Origin: Marinomonas ushuaiensis DSM 15871
GTDB lineage: Bacteria; Pseudomonadota; Gammaproteobacteria; Pseudomonadales; Marinomonadaceae
NCBI RefSeq assembly: GCF_000521805.1
Contig: NZ_JAMB01000001.1
Location: 310,001 to 374,000, forward strand
Reading direction: 5' to 3'
Length of the DNA: 64,000 bases
In this document: positions 9,029 through 17,975 of the stretch, in pieces
Numbering within the stretch: position 1 is the stretch's first letter
How the letters are laid out: each line of letters starts with the position of its first letter
Translations under genes and position numbers: made by a program
Notes under the pieces: generated by a model
The model's database searches: none
Seen by the model: only the letters and a program-made list of their open reading frames with translations
What the model was told of the DNA's origin: nothing

Positions 9029-9091
9029 CGTAAGGTTTTTTGACACGTTTTTTTAACCCTTTTATGAAGTTGTAAAGAAAGGAAGTTTCAG

Positions 9092-9727
9092 ATGATAGAG
9101 CATTTTCAATGGTTACCCTTTTTGTTGGCGATTTCCGTTCTTACTATGAGTCCGGGTGTAGATACCATTTTAGTGATGCGAAATGCGGCGACAGGCGGAT
9201 GGCGCTTGGGCTTTTTAACGAGCTTAGGTATTTGCATGGGACTGTTTGCTCATGCAACCTTGTCTGCTCTAGGCTTGTCGGTCATTTTATTAGGCTCTGC
9301 GGGTTTGTTTACTGCATTCAAATTTGCGGGCGCGGCGTATCTTGTTTATTTAGGTGTGCAAGCATTGCGAAGTGCGATGAAACCGGTGGGAATGACGTTC
9401 AGTGATAAAAAAATGTCTAAGCCATTAACCGCTTGGGGTGGCTTTCGTCAGGGCATTTTGTCGAATGTATTGAACCCTAAACCAATTATTTTCTACATGG
9501 CATTTTTGCCGCAGTTTATCGATCCTAGCTATTCTGCTTTGGGTCAATCACTCTTTATGGCCTCCCTTCACTTTATGATAGCTATGGTGTGGCAAACGTT
9601 TCTTGCGCTTATGGTTCATAAAGCGCGAGTGTGGCTGGCACGACCAAAAGTGGCGCAGGTATTAGACGGTTTAACTGGCATATTGTTGGTTGGCTTTGGT
9701 GTCAAACTCGCATTAAGTCAGCGCTGA
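9092..9727 (+). CDS. LysE family amino-acid exporter/translocator
   Basis: A 211-residue inner-membrane protein with about six membrane helices. The LysE/RhtB signature is clear: SPGVDTILVMRNAATGGWRLG near residues 20-40, then the QALRSA loop, FRQGILSNVLNPKPIIFYMAFLPQFI near residues 117-142. The family exports amino acids or homoserine lactone-like compounds; placement after thrB would fit export of homoserine or threonine, but the substrate cannot be read from sequence. GGAAG at 9080 region precedes the ATG. It lies between the DUF1007 and MarC genes on the same strand. Confidence 0.88.
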   Translation: MIEHFQWLPFLLAISVLTMSPGVDTILVMRNAATGGWRLGFLTSLGICMGLFAHATLSALGLSVILLGSAGLFTAFKFAGAAYLVYLGVQALRSAMKPVGMTFSDKKMSKPLTAWGGFRQGILSNVLNPKPIIFYMAFLPQFIDPSYSALGQSLFMASLHFMIAMVWQTFLALMVHKARVWLARPKVAQVLDGLTGILLVGFGVKLALSQR

Positions 9728-9762
9728 TCGTGTTGCTAAGTGCTTTTCAGGTAGTTGCCTAA

Positions 9763-10374
9763 ATGAGTTTATTGATCTCGACTTGGATAAAGTTTTTCTT
9801 TTTATTCGCGCCGTTTTTTGTGCTGTCGATGTTTCTTGCGCTAACGCGCGGAGAGTCTTCAGCATCAAGAAAGCAGGTGGCGAATAAAGCCATTATTGCT
9901 TCTACCGTGATTGCGATTGTCTTGCTGTTTTTTGGTGGCAGCTTGTTTGCCGTGTTGGGCATAACATTAGATTCTTTCAAAATCGGCTCGGGTGTTTTGC
10001 TGTTTTTATCGGCGTTAAGTTTGGTTCGTGATGGTACGCGCAATCATGCTGTTGGTATGCCGAGTGAAGAACGAGACGATGTGTCTGTTGTTCCTCTAGC
10101 GGTGCCAACGATTATCGGTCCTGCGACAATCGGTACGATTCTGGTTTACGGTGCTGAGCTACAAGGTTGGGATTTGATCCTAGGTTTGATGGGGTTGCTG
10201 TTGGCGCTTGGAACATTGGCATTAATTCTGTATTCCGGTTCATTAATCGAAAAAATGTTGGGTCGTACAGGGTTGAATGTACTGTCTAAAATTACGGGGT
10301 TGATTTTAGCCGCCATGGCGGCGCAAATTTTCATGAGCGGTGTGATGGGATTTTTAAACCCAATTACCATTTAA
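9763..10374 (+). CDS. MarC family integral membrane protein
   Basis: A 203-residue protein with six predicted membrane segments. The MarC/UPF0056 pattern is seen in FALTRGESSASRKQVANKA-like loop after the first helix, the SGVLLFLSALSLVRDG stretch, and the VPLAVPTIIGPATIGTILVYG motif near residues 108-128, then AAMAAQIFMSGVMGF at the C-terminus. The biochemical role of the family is unsettled. It is the last gene before the Zur-box promoter; its 3' end and the spacer after it (ATGGGATTTT and AAAATCCCAT) can pair, though without a following T-run. Confidence 0.88.
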   Translation: MSLLISTWIKFFFLFAPFFVLSMFLALTRGESSASRKQVANKAIIASTVIAIVLLFFGGSLFAVLGITLDSFKIGSGVLLFLSALSLVRDGTRNHAVGMPSEERDDVSVVPLAVPTIIGPATIGTILVYGAELQGWDLILGLMGLLLALGTLALILYSGSLIEKMLGRTGLNVLSKITGLILAAMAAQIFMSGVMGFLNPITI

Positions 10375-10434
10375 CGAAAATCCCATTCGATTAAGTGTAG
10401 CGTTTCTTGGCTTTGGCTTCTCCTTCCGTTGTAA

Positions 10435-10451
10435 TTGTTATATCATAACAA
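10435..10451. promoter_or_regulatory. Zur box (zinc-uptake operator)
   Basis: TTGTTATATCATAACAA is a 17-bp palindrome with 7-bp perfect arms and a three-base centre. It closely follows the gammaproteobacterial Zur-box core TGTTATA-N-TATAACA and lies 33 bases before the ATG of the NicO-type gene, in the leader of the operon that contains zur itself. Zinc-bound Zur should repress here. The match is to a remembered consensus, not a matrix score. Confidence 0.8.
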
Positions 10452-10483
10452 AAGTTTATTTCTATTTTGAGTGAGAGTTTGTC

Positions 10484-11458
10484 ATGGCGAAGAACGCCGT
10501 TTTTTTATTTTTATCTTTCATCTTTTTAAATTCTCCCCTTTACGCTGCGATAGACATGTCGTTTTATCAAGACTTTATTCAATGGATTATCGGTCAGCAG
10601 GCGAATTTTCATCGTGAGTTGGTGACCTTAGTACGTGCGATTAGCAAAGAAGGCAGCGCCGCTTTATTGTGGGGGTTAATCACCACGAGTTTCTTTTACG
10701 GTGTGTTCCATGCTGCAGGCCCAGGTCACGGTAAAGCGGTGATTTCCGCCTATATGTTGGCGAGTAAAGCGCCGTTGCGTCGTGGTGTCGCGTTGTCATT
10801 CTTGTGTGCTGGCGCGCAGGGGTTGATGGCTGTCTTGGTGATTCTTTTTTTGAGTCAGGTCTTTTCATTAGCTGGTAAAGCAATGCAGATTAGCCGATTT
10901 TTTGAGGTGGCGAGTTTTGCAGCGGTTGGCTTGATTGGCGTTTGGATTCTTATACGTTTGTTACGTGGTAAATCGAGTTGTGGACATGATCATTCTAAAG
11001 ATCATTTGCACGGTCATTCATCAGAACATGAGCACTTACACGACCATTCACACGACCACAGTCATTCACATGATCATGCTTGCTGCTCTCATAATGAAAC
11101 ACATGATGCAGAGGAAGCAAAAACCGCTCGTCGTAGCATATGGGCGATGACGCTGGCTGTAGGCATTCGACCTTGTACTGGTGCGATTTTAGTTTTGTTA
11201 TTTTCTCTGAGTACGGGCATTTTTCAATGGGGTTTGGCGGCGACGTTTGCCATGTCTTTAGGCACTGCAATTACCGTGGCTTCTTTGGCAGGTGTGAGTG
11301 TGCTTGTTCGTGATACCGGTTTTATATTGAGTCGAGAACATCAAGTTTGGCGACAAAGGCTGTCTCGCGTGTTTGGTTTTATCGCGGCGTTCGCTTTGAT
11401 CGTCATCAGTTCCTCTATGATTTTGAGCTACATCAGCAATGCTGGAAGGGCGTTTTAA
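10484..11458 (+). CDS. NicO-family nickel/cobalt (probable zinc) transporter with a histidine-rich loop
   Basis: A 324-residue inner-membrane protein of the NicO/RcnA-like superfamily. The metal motif FHAAGPGHGKAVI is at residues 75-87 and the second conserved stretch AVGIRPCTGAILVLLFS follows the cytoplasmic loop. That loop (about 168-207) holds some 18 histidines in HxH repeats, plus two adjacent cysteines. Such loops bind nickel, cobalt or zinc. The Zur box just upstream and direct joining to zur (the next ATG touches this stop codon) argue for zinc. A signal-like N-terminus (1-22) is present. Whether it imports or exports cannot be told from sequence. Confidence 0.88.
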   Translation: MAKNAVFLFLSFIFLNSPLYAAIDMSFYQDFIQWIIGQQANFHRELVTLVRAISKEGSAALLWGLITTSFFYGVFHAAGPGHGKAVISAYMLASKAPLRRGVALSFLCAGAQGLMAVLVILFLSQVFSLAGKAMQISRFFEVASFAAVGLIGVWILIRLLRGKSSCGHDHSKDHLHGHSSEHEHLHDHSHDHSHSHDHACCSHNETHDAEEAKTARRSIWAMTLAVGIRPCTGAILVLLFSLSTGIFQWGLAATFAMSLGTAITVASLAGVSVLVRDTGFILSREHQVWRQRLSRVFGFIAAFALIVISSSMILSYISNAGRAF

Positions 11459-11980
11459 ATGAAAAAAAATACTTCAGATAATCACGACCATCATGGTGAG
11501 CAAAGTGTTAGCCATAACCATAATGATTGCATTGATAGTGCTTTAGCGACCGCAGAAATTTTATGCGTAGAGCAAGGCCAGCGCCTTACCAAGGTGCGTC
11601 GTCGAGCTTTAGAATTGATCTGGGAAAGTCATCGGCCGCTTGGTGCTTATCAATTATTGGCGAAATTAGCGGAAGAAGGTTTTAACTCTGCGCCACCAAC
11701 GGTTTATCGCGCGTTAGACTTTTTATTAAATGCAGGATTGATTCATAAGGTGGAATCCATGAATGCTTATCTTGGTTGCTCACATGCGGATAAAGATCAT
11801 CAAGGTTATTTCTTAATCTGTGATGATTGCCACAATGTTATGGAGTCTGACTATCAAGATATCCATTCAGCATTGATCGCTAAAGCGGCTCAACAAGGCT
11901 TTGAATTACGAGCGAAAACCATTGAATTAACAGGTTTATGTGCTGATTGTAAAATGCCGTCAGAAGGGGGGCGCACATGA
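11459..11980 (+). CDS. zur: Zinc uptake regulator Zur (Fur family)
   Basis: A 173-residue Fur-family repressor. After an unusual His/Asn/Asp-rich N-terminal tail (residues 1-24, eight histidines), the winged-helix DNA-binding domain contains [14 protein letters not shown] and the recognition helix [12 protein letters not shown]. The structural zinc cysteines are in CDDC (near 121-124) and CADC (near 161-164). Genomic position between a metal permease and znuC identifies it as Zur rather than Fur. The start touches the stop of the upstream gene and the 3' end overlaps znuC by four bases, so the four genes should be translated as one operon and be autoregulated through the box at 10435-10451. 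Confidence 0.93.
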   Translation: MKKNTSDNHDHHGEQSVSHNHNDCIDSALATAEILCVEQGQRLTKVRRRALELIWESHRPLGAYQLLAKLAEEGFNSAPPTVYRALDFLLNAGLIHKVESMNAYLGCSHADKDHQGYFLICDDCHNVMESDYQDIHSALIAKAAQQGFELRAKTIELTGLCADCKMPSEGGRT

Positions 11981-12744
11981 ATAAACAGTTGGTTGCCTTC
12001 GAAAAGATTGGTATCTCATTTGACGGACGAGTTCTGCTGAATAATATCGATATGAGCATTAGTGAAGGTGAAATCGTTACCTTAATTGGCCCAAATGGTA
12101 GCGGTAAAAGTACCTTGATCCGTATTCTGTTGGGCTTGCAAGCTGCGACGTCTGGCGAGGTTGTTCGACATAAAGCTCTGCGTATTGGTTATATGCCGCA
12201 AAAGCTGCATATTGATCCTACTTTACCTTTAACCGTGAAGCATTTCTTGGCATTGGTTCGTGGCGTGGATAAGCGTCAGATTTTACCAACACTAGAAAAA
12301 CTAGGCATCGCGCATCTTATTCATTCGCAAGTTCATGTGTTATCCGGCGGTGAGACACAGCGGGTTTTACTGGCTCGAGCTTTATTGAATAAACCCAATT
12401 TACTTGTATTGGATGAACCTGTGCAAGGTGTGGATGTGAATGGTCAAGTTGAGCTTTATAACTTAATTGAATCCATTCGTGATGAACTCGGCTGTGGCGT
12501 TTTAATGGTGTCCCATGATCTGCATTTGGTCATGGCGAAAACCGACACGGTTGTGTGTATTAATCAGCATGTTTGTTGCTCCGGTAGCCCTCAACACGTT
12601 ACGGGTCATCCCGCTTATCAGGCATTATTTGGCGTTCCCGGTGCGGATGAGACCATCGCGATTTATGCACACCAACATGACCATGTTCATGAAGATGATG
12701 GCAGTGTGTCGTCCGATGATCCTCATAAGCATTGTCATCATTAA
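11977..12744 (+). CDS. znuC: Zinc ABC transporter ATP-binding protein ZnuC
   Basis: A 255-residue ATPase that powers ZnuB-mediated zinc import. Walker [10 protein letters not shown] is at residues 38-46, the signature is [16 protein letters not shown], Walker B LVLDEP, and the switch histidine is in MVSHDLHLV. The C-terminal tail is histidine-rich ([10 protein letters not shown] to the final HKHCHH), which is known from some ZnuC and CbiO-like proteins and may sense or buffer zinc. ATGA overlap with zur (11977-11980). ZnuB follows after 60 bases. No znuA gene is present in the window. Confidence 0.95.
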   Translation: MNKQLVAFEKIGISFDGRVLLNNIDMSISEGEIVTLIGPNGSGKSTLIRILLGLQAATSGEVVRHKALRIGYMPQKLHIDPTLPLTVKHFLALVRGVDKRQILPTLEKLGIAHLIHSQVHVLSGGETQRVLLARALLNKPNLLVLDEPVQGVDVNGQVELYNLIESIRDELGCGVLMVSHDLHLVMAKTDTVVCINQHVCCSGSPQHVTGHPAYQALFGVPGADETIAIYAHQHDHVHEDDGSVSSDDPHKHCHH

Positions 12745-12804
12745 TTCAATGTACGTTTGTTACCACTGTTAATCGTGGAATTCTAGTTTGGAGAAAGTAA
12801 GTCG

Positions 12805-13596
12805 ATGTTAGATTTTTTACTCAGAGCCTTAATCGGTGGGTTGGGTGTGGCGTCTGTCGCTGGGCCGTTAGGCGCATTTGTTGTTTGGCGTCGTATGGCG
12901 TATTTCGGAGATACCTTGGCGCATTCTGCTTTGTTGGGTGTGGCGTTGGGTTTTTTGTTCGATATTAATTTGAATCTTGCGATTATCGTTTTGTGCGTTG
13001 GTCTGGCGTTGGTTTTAGTGACGTTACAGAAGAAGCATATTATTGCGACAGATACTTTATTAGGTATTTTAGCACATTCTGCTTTGTCGTTAGGGCTGGT
13101 GGCTGTGAGTTTTCTTGATAATATCCGTATCGATTTAATGGCGTATTTGTTTGGGGATTTACTTGCGATTAGCCAAACTGACGTTTATTGGATTTACGGT
13201 GGCGGTTTGGCGGTTATTAGTCTGTTGGTGATTTTCTGGAAACCACTATTGGCGATGACGGTAAATGAAGAATTGGCGAAAGTAGAAGGTTATCCGGTTG
13301 AAGCCATTCGTCTATTGCTTATGTTGCTGGTGGCCTTGGTGATCGCCGTGGCGATGAAAATTGTCGGTGTGTTGTTGATTACGTCCCTAATGATTATTCC
13401 TGCGGCAACGGCACGGAAATTGTCCAAAACACCGGTGCAAATGGCTTCTATCGCGAGTGTCATAGGCTGTTTATCCGTATGTGGCGGCTTGTGGGCGTCT
13501 TATCAATGGGATACGCCCACTGGGCCAAGTGTGGTTGTGTGTGCCGCATTCTTATTTTTAATTGCCTATACTTCGCCAATACAACGAAAAATGTAG
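12805..13596 (+). CDS. znuB: Zinc ABC transporter permease ZnuB
   Basis: A 263-residue ABC-3 family permease with about eight membrane helices. Typical features are GPLGAFVVWRRMAYFGDTLAHSALLGVALG (residues 20-50) and the ATPase-contact region AVAMKIVGVLLITSLMIIPAATARKL near residues 181-206. GGAG at 12791-12794 precedes the ATG by ten bases. It is the last gene of the nicO-zur-znuCB operon. The ZnuA binding protein it needs must be encoded elsewhere or replaced by another periplasmic zinc protein. Confidence 0.95.
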   Translation: MLDFLLRALIGGLGVASVAGPLGAFVVWRRMAYFGDTLAHSALLGVALGFLFDINLNLAIIVLCVGLALVLVTLQKKHIIATDTLLGILAHSALSLGLVAVSFLDNIRIDLMAYLFGDLLAISQTDVYWIYGGGLAVISLLVIFWKPLLAMTVNEELAKVEGYPVEAIRLLLMLLVALVIAVAMKIVGVLLITSLMIIPAATARKLSKTPVQMASIASVIGCLSVCGGLWASYQWDTPTGPSVVVCAAFLFLIAYTSPIQRKM

Positions 13597-13714
13597 CGCT
13601 CTGCATCGTTATATTAGGTTACTGTAATAAAAGTTACGTGATTTACGACTAATGTTAAGGAAGAATGGAACACCTGTTTAACATGTTATTTCAAAGATTA
13701 TTAAGGGTAGGTTT

Positions 13715-15349
13715 ATGTTTGGTTTTACAACGATTCGAGGTCGATTAACGGCCAGCTATTTGGTGCTGTTGATATTACTATTGGTTGTCGTGGGCCTTTC
13801 TGCAACTCGCTTTCAATCATTGTCTAGCAATATTCGAGGCATTGTCGACGAAAACGCAGCACTGGTTGAGCTGACTGGTGAACTGAACGTAAATGCTGAA
13901 AGCTTGGCGAGTCGCCTTTTATTATTGTTTGTATTAGAAGAGCGAGATCAGCGAGTTGCGATTTATAAAGAAATCGATGAGCGTAATCGCAACATGGATG
14001 CTAGCTTAGAAACCATGACAAATCTCGTTACCTCTGAGAAAAATAAGGCTGTAGTTGAAGCACTTAAAACCCAGCGAGTCATTTATCAGGCAGCATTACA
14101 ATCTACTGTAGAGGCTTTGGAGTTTGGTGAGCTTAGTGACGCTAAGGCTCAAATGGCCGGAGCTACTCGCGATGAATTGCAAACTTTTCTCAATCAAACA
14201 GAAGCGCTTGCTGAAAGTGAGCGGAACATGATGCAAGTGCGCCAACAAGCAACCTTGTCTGAATCCGAGATTGCTATTTTAATGATCATCGGAGTTGGTG
14301 TTTTTGCTATTTTGATTGGCTCTGTGATGTCAGTACTGATCACTCGGAGTATCGTCAATCCACTGGGGAAAATGGCATCTTTGCTCGATTATGTCGCCAA
14401 AGGTGATCTATCCCACAGTATTGATATCCAATCAAAAGGTGAAATAGGCAAATTAGTAAGTAGTCTTAAAAGCATGCAGTCCAGCTTAGGTGGTGTTATT
14501 AGCCGAATCGATATGAGTGCTCAAACTGTTGTGGACTCAGTGGGAAATATCCGAATGAGCGTAATAGACGTTCAACAAGGATCTGGAAAACAAGAGTCGA
14601 TGGCAAGTGATATTCAAGGCTCGGTGGAAGAACTGTCTAGTGGCGCGAAAACCATGGCAGAGCATGTGAGCGTATCGCGTAACCAAGCGGAAGCGGCTCA
14701 TGATTTAGCCAAGCAAGGTAAACAAATTATCAATACGGCAGCACAAGACATTACCTCTGTTGCAGCTTATATAGAAGAAACATCACACTCAGTTGCTAAG
14801 CTAAAAGAAAGTGCGACAACGGTATCCGAGTTTGTTAATGATATTCGCAATGTAGCAGACCAAACCAATTTGTTGGCATTGAACGCGTCTATTGAAGCGG
14901 CCCGTGCAGGTGAAGCTGGTCGTGGTTTTGCCGTTGTGGCGGATGAAGTGAGAAATTTAGCAAGTAACACTGCTAAGGTCACAGAGTCTATTGATCAGGT
15001 GATTACATCTATTGCGAACTTATCTGTGCAAATATCGGATGAGATGGAGCAAGGCCAAGAGCGTATGCGAAATGGCGTGAAACAAATAGAAAACGTGGTT
15101 GTGCCATTGAGTCAGTTAGAAAAAGACTCTGAAGTATCCTTGAGAAGTCTGGATGAATTGTCTGCTTTGGCTCAAAGCCAAGCAGCAGAAGCGAATGAAA
15201 TTGCATTACATATTATTCAGATTGTCGATGTAACTGTGAATAACAGTCAAACGTCTTTGCGTTTAACATCATTAACCGATGCTTTGTCTGGATCTGCAGA
15301 GCAAACGAAGCAGGCAACGTCTACTTTTACGTTACCAGCAACCTCTTAG
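13715..15349 (+). CDS. Methyl-accepting chemotaxis protein
   Basis: A 544-residue chemoreceptor. A membrane helix at about residues 11-30 is followed by a periplasmic sensor of about 155 residues, helical and of four-helix-bundle type, then a second helix at about 188-212. A HAMP domain follows ([20 protein letters not shown]), then a long coiled coil with the signalling tip [21 protein letters not shown] and [11 protein letters not shown]. No C-terminal CheR-tethering pentapeptide is visible. The ligand is unknown. It is a single gene, ended by a strong bidirectional terminator. Confidence 0.95.
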   Translation: MFGFTTIRGRLTASYLVLLILLLVVVGLSATRFQSLSSNIRGIVDENAALVELTGELNVNAESLASRLLLLFVLEERDQRVAIYKEIDERNRNMDASLETMTNLVTSEKNKAVVEALKTQRVIYQAALQSTVEALEFGELSDAKAQMAGATRDELQTFLNQTEALAESERNMMQVRQQATLSESEIAILMIIGVGVFAILIGSVMSVLITRSIVNPLGKMASLLDYVAKGDLSHSIDIQSKGEIGKLVSSLKSMQSSLGGVISRIDMSAQTVVDSVGNIRMSVIDVQQGSGKQESMASDIQGSVEELSSGAKTMAEHVSVSRNQAEAAHDLAKQGKQIINTAAQDITSVAAYIEETSHSVAKLKESATTVSEFVNDIRNVADQTNLLALNASIEAARAGEAGRGFAVVADEVRNLASNTAKVTESIDQVITSIANLSVQISDEMEQGQERMRNGVKQIENVVVPLSQLEKDSEVSLRSLDELSALAQSQAAEANEIALHIIQIVDVTVNNSQTSLRLTSLTDALSGSAEQTKQATSTFTLPATS

Positions 15350-15372
15350 CTTTTTAAAGAAATGTGTCTCGT

Positions 15373-15410
15373 CCCAAAAAAGCCTTTCCACTGAGAAAGG
15401 CTTTTTTGGG
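15373..15410. terminator. Bidirectional terminator between the chemoreceptor and doxX genes
   Basis: A near-perfect palindrome: CCCAAAAAAGCCTTTC pairs with GAAAGGCTTTTTTGGG around a short CACT G loop. A/T runs on both sides let it stop the plus-strand chemoreceptor message and the minus-strand bufferin operon. Confidence 0.85.
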
Positions 15411-15462
15411 GAAGTCGAGTTGTTAGTTAGAAAAGTATTTCTATTAGAAGTAAAGCGATTGA

Positions 15463-15936
15463 TTAGCGATTTCTTCTTAATAAATGATCTAGAGAGAATG
15501 ACCCTGCGCCTTTGTACATGAGTAACAAAGCGATTGCTAACCAAGTAGCATGAGTTGGATAAGCTTCTGGATAAACAAAAAGTTGAATCACTAATGTCAT
15601 GCCAGCGATACCAAAACCAGCGAGACGAGTAAATAATCCACCTAAAATAAGAATTGGCAGAATGTGTTCTGCTAGTGTTGCAAGAACAGCCGCAATCATG
15701 GGTGGAATCAGTGGCAAATTGTATTCGTATTCAAATAGAAAGCCAGTGGATTCGGCCAATCTTGGTAAACCGAGCTCCATTTTCATTGCGATAATATCTA
15801 GAGAAAATCCATCGATTTTGGTTTGTCCTGACTTCCAAAATACAGCCGCAATGGCGAAACGAGCCACAAACAAGACTAAAGATTCAGGAAGCTTTTTAAA
15901 TACCGCCTCACTTTTATTATTGATAATAGACAGCAT
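15463..15936 (-). CDS. DoxX family membrane protein of the bufferin operon
   Basis: A 157-residue membrane protein with four predicted helices. The DoxX pattern is seen in LFVARFAIAAVFWKSGQTKI (residues 21-41), AAVLATLAEHILPILILGGLFTRLAGFGIAGM, and the C-terminal LLMYKGAGSFSLDHLL. DoxX proteins are regular members of bufferin/gig-type operons with DUF692 and DUF2063 genes, where they may serve membrane redox or copper functions (the exact role is not settled). It is the last gene of the minus-strand operon, 68 bases after bufC and just before the bidirectional terminator. Confidence 0.88.
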   Translation of the reverse strand: MLSIINNKSEAVFKKLPESLVLFVARFAIAAVFWKSGQTKIDGFSLDIIAMKMELGLPRLAESTGFLFEYEYNLPLIPPMIAAVLATLAEHILPILILGGLFTRLAGFGIAGMTLVIQLFVYPEAYPTHATWLAIALLLMYKGAGSFSLDHLLRRNR

Positions 15937-16004
15937 GAATAATCTCCTGATTTTCGTTAATTCGTTTGGTTGCTATAAGTTACTTTACTATGGAACGTCG
16001 TATT

Positions 16005-16772
16005 TCAGAGTGGTTGTTTTGTGTGAATTTGTGTCACATTTGTTAATATTTTCCACTCAATCAATTTTGCTAAAGTCTCACCCAAGTTGAATGAATCTGA
16101 CTCAGGTACGGCGTTTCCAAGTGTTTTTTCCTGCATGAGATTTTTGATGAAGATTGCTTCTTCTTTATTGATAACATGCAGTTGCGCGTAAAGGTGAGAT
16201 TTTACCAGCAGTAAATATTCACTCTTATTGATCTCGACTTGGTTCAGTCGTTGATGACCATCACTGAAGTGAGCTTGGTATAAAGAACCAATAGCAAAAG
16301 GCGAAACGAGAATGTGTGTGGTTGGCGGAACACGAAGCGATAAGGTACTGGGGTCTTCCACAGAGGTAAATGCATCAGAGACGGCTTCTTGATCAAGCAT
16401 GTCGTACTCTTCGCTGTGTGTGAGCGTCAGCATGGCGTGCTCAAGTGCAGCAAGGTCTGGTAAATATGGAAGGCTTTGAGCGGGTTCGAAATTACGAATG
16501 AAATCTGAAAAATTTTGACCGTATTCACGAATAATCGGAGAACTTGGAGGGTTATTTAATAAATAGATTCGAGCCATAGCGTGAAAGAACTCATCACCGA
16601 CAATGGCTTCAGTAACGGGAAATATATCGCATAAAGCCTCAATTAGAGACACTGTGACATTGTTTCGGTAAACATTCAGGCGCACTTCTTGCTCTTCCAT
16701 TGAAGAGGCTTTTATTTCCTCATAAAAGCGTGTGTCTTCCGTGAGTAATGCCGCTTTAAATTGCGTGTTCAC
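16005..16772 (-). CDS. bufC: BufC/HvfC-type maturase partner (DUF2063)
   Basis: Partner protein of MNIO enzymes that presents the precursor peptide to the maturase. The DUF2063 N-terminal domain is seen from FYEEIKAS through LNVYRNNVTVSLIEALCDIFPVTEAIVGDEFFHAMARIY, PPSSPIIREYGQNFSDFI and YLPDLAALEHAML; a second half (about residues 130-255) carries the less conserved C-terminal domain. I chose the GTG at 16772 because AGGAG stands seven to eight bases before it; the longer frame from an ATG at 16814 would overlap bufB by 59 bases and has no such site. With GTG the overlap with bufB is 17 bases, which suggests translational coupling. Confidence 0.85.
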   Translation of the reverse strand: MNTQFKAALLTEDTRFYEEIKASSMEEQEVRLNVYRNNVTVSLIEALCDIFPVTEAIVGDEFFHAMARIYLLNNPPSSPIIREYGQNFSDFIRNFEPAQSLPYLPDLAALEHAMLTLTHSEEYDMLDQEAVSDAFTSVEDPSTLSLRVPPTTHILVSPFAIGSLYQAHFSDGHQRLNQVEINKSEYLLLVKSHLYAQLHVINKEEAIFIKNLMQEKTLGNAVPESDSFNLGETLAKLIEWKILTNVTQIHTKQPL

Positions 16773-17682
16773 GGCGAGACTCCTGTTGGTTAACTTGTCG
16801 AATGCTGTCGGCAAGGTGTGCCTCTGCTAATAACTCACCTATTGGTGGCAGGTTACCATCTCGCTCAATCAGTGTCGGGCAATCACCCGTTAATGAAAGT
16901 GTATGTTTATACAAAGCCCAAACATCATGTGAAACCGCTTCATCATGGCTGTCTATTTTTAATGGCACAACCGCATTACTGTCGGTGGTGTGTCCGGCCA
17001 AATGTATTTGCCCAACAGCAGCGACAGGAAAGTTATTCAAATATTGGTAAGGGTCATGACCATGGTTAAAACAAGAGACTTCAACATTATTCACGTCTAA
17101 TAATAAACCGCAGCCAGTGCGTTTCACCATTTCAGCGAGAAAGTCTGTTTCGCTCATTTCACTGCGATGAAACTCGAAGTAAGTCGATGGATTTTCAATG
17201 AGTACTTGGCGTTTTACGTGAGATTGAATGTGATCAATGTGCTCACAAACACGGCGCAAAGTGGCTTCATCGTAAGCAACCGGTAGCAAATCATTTAGGA
17301 AAGTGCTGTCATGGGAAGACCAAGCTAAATGCTCAGAGAATATCTGAGGTTGAACTTCATTAACCAGTTGGGCAACTTGCTCAAGATGTTGTTGGTTAAT
17401 CACATGTTCGCCGCCAATGGATAATCCAACACCATGTACTGTAATTGGGTAATGTTGACGGATTAAATTCAAATAGTGACGTGCGGGCCCGCCTTTACTT
17501 AAATAGTTTTCTGCGTGGATTTCAAAGAAGCCTATTTCAGGAAAAGAAGACAAAATAAGCTGGTAGTAAGCGGGTTTTAGACTAATACCAGAATGGGATA
17601 AAAAACGACTCGCAAAGCTCGAAGGTAAAGGGGAGCCTTCGGCTTGCGGGTGTTTTTGTTCGCTAGGAACACAAGACATCAT
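16756..17682 (-). CDS. bufB: MNIO bufferin maturase BufB (DUF692)
   Basis: A 308-residue multinuclear non-heme iron oxidase that modifies cysteines of the BufA peptide. The TIM-barrel metal ligands are visible: EIHAENY (54-60), SEHLAW (116-121), IENPSTY (162-168), LLLDVNNV (193-200), IHLAGH (226-231), DSHDE (244-248) and IERDGN (272-277). Residues in these motifs bind two or three irons in characterised MNIOs. The gene follows bufA by 17 bases and runs into bufC. Length is normal. MNIO enzymes also act in methanobactin synthesis (MbnB), but the DUF2282 peptide, BufC and DoxX neighbours place this one in the bufferin branch. Confidence 0.93.
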   Translation of the reverse strand: MMSCVPSEQKHPQAEGSPLPSSFASRFLSHSGISLKPAYYQLILSSFPEIGFFEIHAENYLSKGGPARHYLNLIRQHYPITVHGVGLSIGGEHVINQQHLEQVAQLVNEVQPQIFSEHLAWSSHDSTFLNDLLPVAYDEATLRRVCEHIDHIQSHVKRQVLIENPSTYFEFHRSEMSETDFLAEMVKRTGCGLLLDVNNVEVSCFNHGHDPYQYLNNFPVAAVGQIHLAGHTTDSNAVVPLKIDSHDEAVSHDVWALYKHTLSLTGDCPTLIERDGNLPPIGELLAEAHLADSIRQVNQQESRREHAI

Positions 17683-17699
17683 ATATAGAGTCTGTTGTC

Positions 17700-17975
17700 T
17701 TAGAACGCTTTCAATTGGCCGTGGCCAGTTGAGGAAGTTTTTGATTCCAAATCAACGCAAGTGCCAGCAGGGACTAGTTTCCAAGCATTGCTTTGGAAGT
17801 CCGTTTTAGAGGTGCCTGCACAAGAAGTGCCTGGGCCAGCTGCACAATCGTTTTGACCTGCTAAAGAAACGCCGTAGCATTTTTCTTTGCTTGCTGCTTG
17901 AGCTGGAATGGATACGGCTGAAATCGCCACTGCTGTGCCAAGAGCTAGAGCTAACGCTGCTTTTGTATTTTTCAT
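17700..17975 (-). CDS. bufA: BufA1-type bufferin precursor (DUF2282 metallophore peptide)
   Basis: A 91-residue exported peptide. The signal peptide (1-27, ending IPAQA) is long and Ala-rich; the mature part has four cysteines, at 33 (EKCYG), 44 (NDCAAG), 52 (SCAGTS) and 73 (AGTC), the arrangement of DUF2282/bufferin-1 peptides. In characterised relatives the central cysteines are converted by the MNIO enzyme into thio-oxazole-type groups that bind copper in the periplasm. I chose the ATG at 17975 (AGGA eight bases before it) over a TTG two codons earlier. It is preceded by an ECF-type promoter identical in pattern to that of the sigma gene. Confidence 0.92.
   Translation of the reverse strand: MKNTKAALALALGTAVAISAVSIPAQAASKEKCYGVSLAGQNDCAAGPGTSCAGTSKTDFQSNAWKLVPAGTCVDLESKTSSTGHGQLKAF

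Noticed and set aside
10995..11270. Minus-strand frame of 91 codons opposite the NicO gene
   Set aside because: It is antisense to the histidine-codon repeats, which rarely give stops on the other strand.
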